NCBI RefSeq assembly: GCF_034702125.1
Contig: NW_026944482.1
Coordinates: 1 to 64,000 of the forward strand
From: Engraulis encrasicolus
Lineage: Eukaryota > Chordata > Actinopteri > Clupeiformes > Engraulidae
Length of the DNA stretch: 64,000 nucleotides
Reading direction: 5' to 3'
Shown here: positions 48,301 to 57,545 of the stretch, piece after piece
Position numbering within the stretch: position 1 is the stretch's first letter
How the letters are laid out: each line of letters begins with the position of its first letter
Translations under genes and position numbers: made by a program
Notes under the pieces: generated by a model
Told to the model about the DNA's origin: nothing
Databases searched by the model: none
What the model saw: the letters and a program-made list of their open reading frames with translations, nothing else

Positions 48301-51300
48301 TTTTCGCCGAGCTGTGATCAACTTGTTGTTGACCGCTGCTCTCTTGTGGCGGTTTCCGTGTACTGCAGGATGTTTGGAAATGACACGTAGGATTTTTTTT
48401 TGTGTCAGCGTGGAGAGGGCTTTGAATTTGATACATCAATGATGCGTCCGGCGCGATAGGGTTAAATGTTAAAAAATCACTTTTGTTCTATTGTAGTACT
48501 GTACTTAAAGTGAATTACTTTAACAATTCAACATAACTGTAGATACTTATTGTATGCATATTCTTAAAACATGTCAAAAACATGTAAAACATGTGTTTTT
48601 TGGTGAACTCCATCAGATGTCACCACCGTCAGGTTTTCTGACAAAAAAAACCTCCAAATGCACCTCAGTGCTGGCTAGAGTATCATTTTGGATCACAATT
48701 ATTACTAACATGCCTAGTAATATTTCATTATCCAGCACAATTTAGTAAAATATGGAACAAGATGATGAGCGGAACAAAATCTGACGGTGGTGACATCTGA
48801 TGGTGTGAGACAAAAAAAAAACACTCTTACATATTATGCATTGTTTGTTCTAGGGATGGCGAAAATTGAAAAAACTCTTAACCGGCTACTGAGACTCATT
48901 AACCGGTGGTTAACCGGTTAACCGGTAATCCTACATTATACAACGTTCGCGTGCCTGATATGCACAGCACTGATTTTTTTTACATTTTATTTTTCACATA
49001 ATCCTTTTTTGTTGCTGCGCAGACAGGACCTGCCATGTCCAGCCACTGTTTCCAGATGGAAAATGCTGAATTATCGTACTAAAACCTCAAAATTATCGCT
49101 TTTTGGGAAGAAATTATTATTACTATGATTATTATTATTATTACAATCGGTTAACCGGTGGCAGAAAATTTTAACCGGTTAAAGTTGATCCGGTCGACTA
49201 TCGGTTAACCGGTTACCGGTTAACATCCCTAGTTTGTTCACATTAGCCATTTCATTTTCGCTCTGTTTCTTGGGTGCTTCATACCTTTTCTGAGAAAGTA
49301 TATATTAATTAACATTAATGTAATATAATACTATTAAAACCCCTGACGGTGTTGACAGTTTATGGTTGGGACAGTACCAGTGTCCAAACAAATTAACAAA
49401 TTGAGGACAAAATAGTAAACTTACAGGAGCTTCAGTGATGGTGAAGTATGCAGTAGAGCTAAAGGTTTGAAAAGGGGTCCTCAGTAATGAAAATTACCTT
49501 GTGCATACCTGATTTTATTGTCTTTTAGAAAAAATCTGACGGTGGTGACCAATATGCTGGACACATTTTGAGCAATCAGAAAATAATAGTAACTATTGTT
49601 TTACATGCACTATGTGCACATCTGTAGAACCACTTTAATATGGTCTTCCACATCATGGTGATATTGTTCAATTCTGTTAGTGATTTTTGTATTTTAAGTC
49701 AATTGAAATGATGATGCCAGTCCTTGGGACAGGCGTTTTTACAGGGTGTGGACAGGTTTATAGCCATGAAAAGTAATAAAATTACACTTAAATATTTCAA
49801 ACAACTGTGTATTTGTGTAACAGACCCCTTGGCCATTACCTGGATTCATTTTGTTTGTCAACAGAATTAGCATTTTACTGCTGGGACATGTTTTTACCAA
49901 ACTTTCAAGAATCAGTGATGTGTATGTTTGAACACCACTGTGGGTATTTCCATGTCTCCTGTGTTCCTTAGTGCCATGGAGAAGAGAATAGGTTCTCCTA
50001 CACAGAGCTCTGTGTCCATGGGGAGTGACAGATCAAAGGATGAACCAATAAAATTCAAAGAAGCAGAACCTCCTCCTGACTTGAGGTATGTTGAGCACCT
50101 CCGTCTGCCTCAGAGATGAGGGTTTCAAGGATGTCAAGGTTTACCTGAATGGAGAAACTTGTCTTCAACCAAACTTTAGAATTGGTACCAGAATTAATCA
50201 CAACATGGATAAGAGGTAGAGGGATTCAAATCTAGAATGAATGGTACACAGGCTCAAGTAAAGGAGCTGCAAACGTGTCGCTCTTGTTATGTGGAGAGCC
50301 AGTTTCATTGTCCTGGGTTGTTGACTCATAACAGCATGTGGGAGTCATAAAACGTTGAAAAAAGATATTCCTGAGTATTGAGAGGAGAAACCTGTCTTGC
50401 CTTGTACCATCATCACCTAGCTCTCAAAAGGGTGTGTACTTTACTGTCATGGAGGAAAGACACTGGATTTACATTTACCAGGGTTACATTTTGAATAGGG
50501 CTTTACAATGACTCTAACACAAACAAGCATAGGCATGTCCCACAATATTTGTGTTTGTTTTAAAAGGAGCTGTAAATTCATTGACAACTGGGAGAAAACA
50601 CACAACTCAGAAATTTGACAGTTTTCACATTTACAGTAGTATTAATACCACAACAGTGTATGTGTTATTGGGTTACATGTTGGATGTCACTGATTCTTGA
50701 AAAAGTGGCTAAAACAGGTTGTAATGTTGACAGAAAAAAACAAAGTGAATTACAAAATTATACGGTATATCCTCGTAGACTAAGGTCTTGGCTTTTCAGA
50801 AATGCACAAGGCCAATCTCCCCATTTTGTATTTTTTGCAGAAATCAGGTTTTTCTCCGATCATACTACCTTGTTTTTTGTCAACACCGTCAGACACAATT
50901 AAAAGCAATAAAAAAGTGTATTGATTTGGTTGCATATGTATCTGGAGTTTTTAAGTGATTATGTGCGTTTTTTGGTTCACACATACGCATTTAACCCTGT
51001 GAAACCTGAACCATGAAAGCAATGAGAGAAAATTCTAATTTTTTGGAATTTGCTTCAATATTGGTCCCTTATAAGAAATGTAAAAAAACAATTCAAAATT
51101 TTGTTAAGGTCACTGAGATATTTACTGCATCATATATGATGCATCAGGCTTTAAAGGGATTGAAAAGTCCAATTTCATGACCATTGAAAATTTACTTTTA
51201 ATGCACTTACAACTTTTTTTTAATTTAAAAAAGTTGTCAGACAATTTAATTTGAGGATTATCTTTAAATATTTAGTGAGATCCTGCCATTTTTTTTAAGC

Positions 51301-54300
51301 CTATCCTTGTTTTAGCAGGACCATATTTTACATTTCCCACAGCCTGGTTGGGTATTTTTTTAAAATCTATGTAAAAACATAGCTGATCGAATGCTTAACA
51401 ACCTATTTATGAGTGTAATATAGATCATTATTAATTTTTGATGTGTAATTTGAATATATGGGTCCATTACTACAATTGGACCATTTCTCCATTCACTTGC
51501 ATTTTTTACGAGATCATAATTTCAACATTTTGCATTACATTTTCAAAACTGCAAGTAAAACCTGTTTCTTAAGGCAATATCTTTGTCTTGAAGTAAAACA
51601 ACTTGTGTGTTTTGTTAAACGATCGTCGTGGTATGCTTTGTAAGTTTCCCTATGGAGCAAATGCATTGATGGCTGACTTCCTGCCACCGCCGGATGGTGC
51701 TTATATGTTTCTTCAGTTTTAGCACGATCTCTCTGCAACACTGTGTAAAAATATAAACTTTTCCTTGATTAATTGCACAAAGCAAGTGTTCAAATTAAAG
51801 GATGTAGAGTTATATTTCGGAAATTTGTACTCAAACCTTTTGCAATTTGACGATATCTCAGCGTCGGTCAGGGAAACCGCTTCTACTCCATTTTTGCATT
51901 TTTCGCCGAGCTGTGATCAACTTGTTGTTGACCGCTGCTCTCTTGTGGCGGTTTCCGTGTACTGCAGGACGTTTGGAAATGTCAGCGTGGAGAGGGCTTT
52001 GAATTTGATGCATCATATATGATGCGTCCGGCGCGATAGGGTTAAATGTTAAAAAATCACTTTTGTTCTATTGTAGTACTGTACTTAAAGTGAATTACTT
52101 TAACAATTCAACATAACTGTAGATACTTATTGTATGCATATTCTTAAAACATGTCAAAAACATGTAAAACATGTGTTTTTTGGTGAACTCCATCAGATGT
52201 CACCACCGTCAGGTTTTCTGACAAAAAAAACCTCCAAATGCACCTCAGTGGTGGCTAGAGTATCATTTTGGATCACAATTATTACTAACATGCCTAGTAA
52301 TATTTCATTAACCAGCACAATTTAGTAAAATATGGAACAAGATGATGAGCGGAACAAAATCTGACGGTGGTGACATCTGACGGTGTGAGACAAAAAAACA
52401 CTATTACATATTATGCATTGTTTGTTCACATTAGCCATTTCATTTTCGCTCTGTTTCTTGGGTGCTTCATACCTTTTCTGAGAAAGTATATATTAATTAA
52501 CATTAATGTAATATAATACTATTAAAACCCCTGACGGTGTTGACAGTTTATGGTTGGGACAGTACCAGTGTCCAAACAAATTAACAAATTGAGGACAAAA
52601 TAGTAAACTTACAGGAGCTTCAGTGATGGTGAAGTATGCAGTAGAGCTAAAGGTTTGAAAAGGGGTCCTCAGTAATGAAAATTACCTTGTGCATACCTGA
52701 TTTTATTGTCTTTTAGAAAAAATCTGACGGTGGTGACCAATATGCTGGACACATTTTGAGCAATCAGAAAATAATAGTAACTATTTTTTTTACATGCACT
52801 ATGTGCACATCTGTAGAACCACTTTAATATGGTCTTCCACATCATGGTGATATTGTTCAATTCTGTTAGTGATTTTTGTATTTTAAGTCAATTGAAATGA
52901 TGATGCCAGTCCTTGGGACAGGCGTTTTTACAGGGTGTGGACAGGTTTATAGCCATGAAAAGTAATAAAATTACACTTAAATATTTCAAACAACTGTGTA
53001 TTTGTGTAACAGACCCCCTGGCCATTACCTGGATTCATTTTGTTCCTGAAAATGTAGTTGACTTTCAACAGAATTACCATTTTACTGCTGGGACATGTTT
53101 TTGCCAAACTTTCAAGAATCAGTGATGTGTATGTTTGAACACCACTGTGGGTATTTCCATGTCTCCTGTGTTCCTTAGTGCCATGAAGAAGAGTGCAGGT
53201 TCACCTACACCGACCTGTGTGTCCATGGAGATTGACATATCAATGCGTGAACCACCAGATTTCAAAGAAGCAGAAACTCCTCCTGAATTGAGGTATGTTG
53301 ACCACCTCCATCTGTCTCAGAGATGAGGGATTCAAGGATGTCAAGGTTTACCTGAGGGGAGAAACTCGTCTTCAACCAAACTTTAGAATTGGTACCAGAA
53401 TTAATCACAACATGGATAAGAGGTAGAGGGATTCAAATCTAGAATGAATGCTGGGCACACAGGCTCAAGTAAAGGAGCTGCAAACCTGTCGCTTCCATGT
53501 TCCTCTGTTCCTTAGTGCCATGGAGAAGAGATCAGGTTCTCCTACACAGAGCTGTGCGTCCATGGCAAGTGACAGATCAATGCGTGAACCACCAGAATTC
53601 AAAGAAGCAGAAACTCCTCCTGAGTTGGGGTATGTTGAGCACCTCCTTTACATGTGAAGTTCTTTGGCAAAAAGTAGTGTACTCAAAGTTCATTATGTTA
53701 AGTATCTGTAAGTATATGTAAAAGTGTTACCGTTAATATGTTGATCGAATATGTTTTAACCCACCAACGTGGGTGTTTTCATGTTCCTTCTGTTCTTCAG
53801 AGCCATGGAGAAGAGAATAGGTTCTCCTACACCGAGCTGTGTGTCCATGGCGAGTGACAGATCAAAGGATGAACCAATAAAATTCAAAGAAGCAGAACCT
53901 CCTCCTGACTTGAGGTATGTTGAGCACTCCTTCTGCCTCAGAGATGAGGGTTTCAAGGATGTCAAGGTTTACCTGAATGGAGAAACTCGTCTTCAACCAA
54001 ACTTAAGAATTGGTACCAGAATTAATCACAACATGGATAAGAGGTAGAGGGATTCAAAACCTGTCGCTCTTGTTATGTGGAGAGCCAGTTTCATTGTCCT
54101 GGGTTGTTGACTTATAACAGCATGTGGGAGTCATAAAACGTTGAAAAAAGATATTCCTGAGTAATGAGAGGAGAAACCTGTCTTGCCTTGTACCATCATC
54201 ACCTAGCACTCAAAAGGGTGTGTACTTTACTGTCATTGAGGAAAGACACTGGGATTACATTTACCAGGGTTACATTTTGAATAGGGCTTTACAATGACTC

Positions 54301-55655
54301 TAACACAAACAAGCATAGGCATGTTTCAAAATATTTGGGTTGGTTTTAAAAGGAGCTGCAATTTCATTGACAACCAGGAGAAAACACACAACTCAGAAAT
54401 TTGAGTTTTCACATTTACATTAGTATTAATACTACAACAGTGTATGTGTTATTGGGTTACATGTGTATGTTTGAACACCAATGTGGGTATTTCCATGTCT
54501 CCTCTGTTCCTTAGTGCCATGGAGAAGAGATCAGGTTCTCCTACACAGAGCTGTGCGTCCATGGCAAGTGACAGATCAATGCGTGAACCACCAGAATTCA
54601 AAGAAGCAGAAACTCCTCCTGAGTTGGGGTATGTTGAGCACCTCCTTTACATCTTACACCTCCTTTACATCTGATCTTTGGCAAAAAGTAGTATACTCGA
54701 CGTTCATTATGTTAAGTGTCTGTAAGTATATGTAAAAGTATAATTATACCAAGTATACATCAGACCATGTACATCCAGTGTACTAGAAATACTTTTTCAG
54801 ACTGAATTGGAATATTTCACATATATTCTCTAAAAGTATACTATATAGTTATACTAATATAGTTCATATCAGTATACTACACTCACAAGTACATTATATT
54901 ACATGCATTTAATATTGTAATCTAAGGAATTCTACAGTTATCAGGGCTATTTCAGATTTACAGGGAATGAACTACCAGCCCCAAAGCAATTTTCTTTCAC
55001 TTTACAGTCATTCACAAATCATACATTTTCAACTGGTCCAGGCGTGATTTGAACTCCCAACTAACTGATCAACAGAACTGTTATTTCTATCATTGTAATG
55101 TCTACATTCTATTTTATATTCATCTCATCCATCTTCTGTTTACATGTTAATGTTAAATGTTGAATGTTAAATGTTAAATGTTCATTGTACTGTATTTATT
55201 ATTGACCACTTATTGTTACCAGTCCATCACTGTTACCTGTCCTGTCTTGCACTTTATACACAGTCTGTAAAATGTCAGTCTTGTATATGTCTATGTCCTG
55301 GCATGATATAGAGGGAAAACGTAATTTCATTTTCCTTATATGACATATGAAGAAAGTGACAATAAAAGCTGACTTGACTTGATTTGGCTGTACTCTCTAA
55401 CCGCCAGCTACCGGCTACTTATGTATTGCCAATTATACTATACAAGTATATATAAGTATAGTATACTTCAAGTTCATGTTCATGGATGTTTATGTTTGAA
55501 CCCACCAACATGGGTGTTTCCATGTTCGCTCTGTTCCTTAGTGTCATGATGAAGAGATCAGGGTCACCTACCCAGAGCTGTGTATCCATGAGGAGTGACA
55601 GATCCAAGGGCAAACGACCAGAATTCAAAGAAGCAGACACTCCTCCTGAGTTAGG
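42283..55655 (+). CDS. NLRC3-like (fish NLR-C) gene, 5' part: start exon plus seven 114-base repeat exons
   Basis: Coding pieces are 42283-42353, 46400-46513, 49972-50085, 53179-53292, 53516-53629, 53801-53914, 54515-54628 and 55542-55655. Each repeat exon encodes a 38-residue unit of the pattern AMEKR-GSPTPSCVSM-SDRS-REPPEFKEAETPPEL. The core PSCVSM-SDRSM is the repeated peptide found N-terminal to FISNA-NACHT in the large fish NLR-C (NLRC3-like) family of cytosolic innate sensors. All exons are 114 bases and phase 2/2, with acceptors (gttccttag or gttcttcag) and donors (gtatgt) conserved. A further phase-2/2 exon lies at 62511. FISNA, NACHT, LRR and B30.2 exons are not in the window, so the gene is partial. 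The exon reading is strong; the gene-family name rests on recalled motif similarity. Confidence 0.75.
42354..43281. other. First intron of the NLRC3-like gene, no feature seen
   Basis: A/T-rich intronic sequence without bounded repeats, up to the fold-back insertion at 43282. Confidence 0.35.
43282..46330. mobile_element. Fold-back hAT-like element, copy 2, split by a nested hAT
   Basis: The ends are ggtaacactttattttaggg and its inverted copy at 46311-46330. The flanks are gataatat (43274-43281) and gttaatat (46331-46338), an 8-base duplication with one difference. The arms match the copy at 28540-30041. Without the nested insertion and one copy of its target site, the element is about 1.4 kb. 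It lies in the intron between the start exon and repeat exon 1. Confidence 0.8.
44071..45706. mobile_element. Nested non-autonomous hAT element, 1636 bases
   Basis: It starts cagtgtgcgaattatcc and ends cgtatttcgcaccctg, inverted repeats CAGKGTGCGAAWTA. The flanks are TACGTAAC (44063-44070) and TACATAAC (45707-45714), an 8-base duplication with one difference. The uninterrupted site in the copy near 29350 confirms the insertion point. No transposase frame was found. Confidence 0.8.
46400..46513 (+). CDS. NLRC3-like repeat exon 1
   Basis: Acceptor ctgttcttcag, donor TTGAG|GTATGT. The unit contains GSPTPSCVSMASDRSMRESA and FKEAETPPEL. The sequence just upstream begins with the terminal bases of the fold-back element and recurs before exon 5. 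Confidence 0.75.
47420..48461. mobile_element. TTAA-flanked element with CCCT...AGGG ends, in unit A
   Basis: TTAA at 47416-47419 and 48462-48465 flank ccctgtgaaacctgaacc and gcgcgataggg. It contains palindromic tgcatcatatatgatgca. The ends fit piggyBac only over CCCT, so the call is tentative. The same element is in unit B, so it predates the duplication. Confidence 0.45.
48851..49231. mobile_element. hAT MITE with ttaaccgg subterminal repeats and a paralogous empty site
   Basis: TAGGGATG and CATCCCTA are the ends. GTTTGTTC is duplicated at 48843-48850 and 49232-49239. The paralogous unit B has a single GTTTGTTC at 52420-52427 with no insertion. Multiple ggttaaccgg motifs lie inside both ends. 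The insertion is therefore younger than the unit duplication. Confidence 0.85.
49972..50085 (+). CDS. NLRC3-like repeat exon 2
   Basis: Acceptor tgtgttccttag, donor TTGAG|GTATGT. The unit contains GSPTQSSVSMGSDRSKDEPI and FKEAEPPPDL. It is the only unit with SSVSM instead of SCVSM or SCASM, and it shares its KDEPI...PPPDL half with exon 5. Confidence 0.75.
50086..53178. repeat. Duplicated intron unit B
   Basis: Direct duplicate of unit A (46514-49971). It lacks the 381-base hAT and retains its empty site at 52420-52427. Confidence 0.9.
50995..52041. mobile_element. TTAA-flanked element with CCCT...AGGG ends, in unit B
   Basis: Paralogue of 47420-48461, with TTAA at 50991-50994 and 52042-52045. 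It differs by small indels and the extra stretch near 51480. Confidence 0.45.
53179..53292 (+). CDS. NLRC3-like repeat exon 3
   Basis: Acceptor tgtgttccttag, donor TTGAG|GTATGT. It begins AMKKSAGSPTPTCVSMEID and contains DISMREPPDFKEAETPPEL. It is the most diverged unit at the protein level (KKSA for EKRI, EIDIS for ASDRS). Confidence 0.73.
53516..53629 (+). CDS. NLRC3-like repeat exon 4
   Basis: Acceptor ctgttccttag, donor TTGGG|GTATGT. The unit contains GSPTQSCASMASDRSMREPP and FKEAETPPEL. All 114 bases are identical to exon 6. Confidence 0.74.
53801..53914 (+). CDS. NLRC3-like repeat exon 5 (recombinant of exons 1 and 2)
   Basis: Acceptor ctgttcttcag, donor TTGAG|GTATGT. The unit contains GSPTPSCVSMASDRSKDEPI. 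Its 5' half and upstream intron equal exon 1; its 3' half and downstream intron equal exon 2. The switch falls near gacagatcaa. Confidence 0.75.
54515..54628 (+). CDS. NLRC3-like repeat exon 6
   Basis: Acceptor ctgttccttag, donor TTGGG|GTATGT. Identical in all 114 bases to exon 4 and followed by closely similar intron sequence (ctttggcaaaaagtagt), so the pair arose by very recent duplication or gene conversion. Confidence 0.74.
55080..55390 (+). mobile_element. Non-LTR retrotransposon 3' UTR fragment
   Basis: Carries ttgcactttatacacagtct, gtaatttcattttcctta and gtgacaataaaagctgactt with a (gactt)n tail, the usual end of a common fish LINE. It lies in the intron between exons 6 and 7. Confidence 0.55.
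55542..55655 (+). CDS. NLRC3-like repeat exon 7
   Basis: Acceptor ctctgttccttag, donor TTAGG|GTATGT. It begins SVMMKRSGSPTQSCVSMRSD and contains RSKGKRPEFKEADTPPEL. Flanking intron (cttagcaaaaagtagtatac) is shared in diverged form with exons 4 and 6. Confidence 0.73.
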
Positions 55656-55929
55656 GTATGTAAAGCAGCTCCTGTACACTTGATATTTAAAAAGAAGTCT
55701 CTTAGCAAAAAGTAGTATACTCAAAGTTCATTACGTTAAGTATCTGTAAGTATAGGTATATCTAGAAGTATATATCAGACCATATACTTCCAGTATAGTA
55801 TACTTCAGACTGAATATGAATATTTTATGTATAGGCTGTAAAAGTACACTGTACATCGTTCATATTAGATATGAATAATTGAAAGTACAAAGTATACACT
55901 AGTACATTATATTACATACATTCGGGACT

Positions 55930-56678
55930 CTCAATTGACACCTGTCAACCAGCCAAATGCTGGTGAAAATTCAGTTTGGCTGGTAGAAAAGACTAACTTA
56001 AAGTCACTTCGACCCATTAGTTTCCACCACTTTAAAAGTTTGGGTTGGTTGACAGTTGCGGACAGAATCTCTCAAATAGAGCTGAGTATGGTGCACAAAA
56101 TTGTAAATGGGCATGTCCCTAAATACTTAAATACCTTTTTCAATAGAGTGAGGAATGTTCACAGTTACTCCACTAGGGGGAGTTCCACAGACTTTGTTCC
56201 ACCAAGAGTCAATACCAAAGTAGAGAAGGACTCATTTCTATACGTTGCATCTATTTAGGGGAATATGTTACCAGGTAATATTAAGATGATCAATATGATT
56301 TTAAACAGGCGTTGAACAAATGGTTTAGAGATCAGTCAGTTTAGTACATTACTTTCAGTGGAAAGAATATGTGTTATGTGTATTCTTACTTTACTTTTAC
56401 TGTGTTATCTGTATGCTATATATTAAATGTGTTATAGTTTTTGGTCCCAGTGCTACTCTTGTCATTTTAACATAGGCTGCCATTAACACCAAGGACCACG
56501 ATGGAAATAAGCTTCTGAGCTTTATTGTGCTATCCTGACTCTGTTTTGTAGTATATGTATGTAGTATGTGGTGTGGTTTATATGAAACTCAATCATGTAT
56601 TTATTTTATATATATGAACTGAAGATGACAAATAAAATCATTCATTCATTCATTCATTCATTCATTTATTCATTCACT
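55930..56678 (+). pseudogene. Non-LTR retrotransposon 3' fragment with (ATTC)n tail
   Basis: The frame LGWLTVADRISQIELSMVHK, then VPKYLNTFFNRV and HSYSTRGSS...FVPPR is the C-terminal end of a LINE ORF2 (LGWL for HWL, RI..., YK/HK, PKYL). After the stop the 3' UTR runs to gacaaataaaatcattc and an ATTC repeat at about 56638-56675. It interrupts the intron that follows exon 7. Confidence 0.7.
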
Positions 56679-57329
56679 TAATGTCATCTTCCCCACCTGC
56701 TTCCATCGGCTTACTGGTCCTGGCTTTCACCTCCTCCTAGGGCTGCTCCCAGCGGTGGCGTCTCTCCCACCTCTGGGCTGGTCCGTCTTGGCTTTATTTG
56801 CCACCCAGTACCTCTATTAATACCCTTGCCCTTTCGGTGTGTGCCAATCACCTGCCTCATCCATTGCTACTCAACACCTATATTCCCTCACCTTGATAGG
56901 CCAGTTACTCAATTATTCTTTACAGCTAAAGGGGCCGCCATGTTGTTTACGGTGGTGCCGTCCTAATTGGCTTCCCTTTGGAAAACCATGACACCCACAT
57001 TTATGTTCCCCTACCACTGCACATTGTCAAAAGGCCATGATGAAAGGGCTGTTTGTACACTGAGTATCTGAAATCGATTCTGATTATGTAGTGCGTGATA
57101 ATTGTATTGTTCTAGTAAACATTTTTATTAGTGAAATAATCTTTCTTCTTACTGAAGAACCAATATAAAAATCCACCTTGCCTTTAGCCCATTAGCACAG
57201 AGGTTCTGTTATGAATTTGTCACCGAAATGGTAATGAACAAGTCTTAATCAGTTACCTAAGACTCTCTGCATTTTCAGCAAAGAGGGAATAGTCCCGTTG
57301 ATGGGCCCATCTGCACTCAGGGGTTACCC
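56679..57329. other. Intronic or intergenic, no gene seen
   Basis: No coding frame or bounded element was recognised between the LINE tail and the diverged array-intron segment. Confidence 0.35.
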
Positions 57330-57545
57330 AACACCAGCTCTAAAGAGTGTTTACTTCACTATCATGGCGGAAAGACCCTGGGTTTAACTTACCCAGGGTT
57401 ACACTATAATTAGTGGTGCTTTACTAATGAACATAATATACAGTATGTACAAAGAAACATTGATCTCTCCCAAAACATTTTTGTTTGGATTAAAAGCAAC
57501 GGAAATTCATTGACAATTCGGCTGATATAAAACCTCAACAATGTG
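57330..57545. repeat. Diverged copy of the NLRC3-like array intron
   Basis: Shares tttactgtcatgg/tttacttcactatcatgg, aaagacactgg, cccagggttacac and aaattcattgacaa in order with the introns after exons 1, 2 and 5. It is the equivalent segment downstream of exon 7, displaced by the LINE insertion, and is older than the other copies. Confidence 0.55.

Larger units (their letters stand above)
46514..49971. repeat. Duplicated intron unit A
   Basis: Same order of blocks as unit B at 50086-53178, with near-identical sequence. Unit A has an extra hAT (48851-49231); unit B has an extra stretch of about 31 bases near 51480 (ccatttctccattcacttgc). The two units with their exons are a direct tandem duplication. 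Confidence 0.9.

Noticed and set aside
48843..52427. The two large intron units as an assembly duplicate
   Set aside because: They differ by a hAT insertion with its own target duplication, an extra stretch of about 31 bases and many substitutions, so they are real paralogues.
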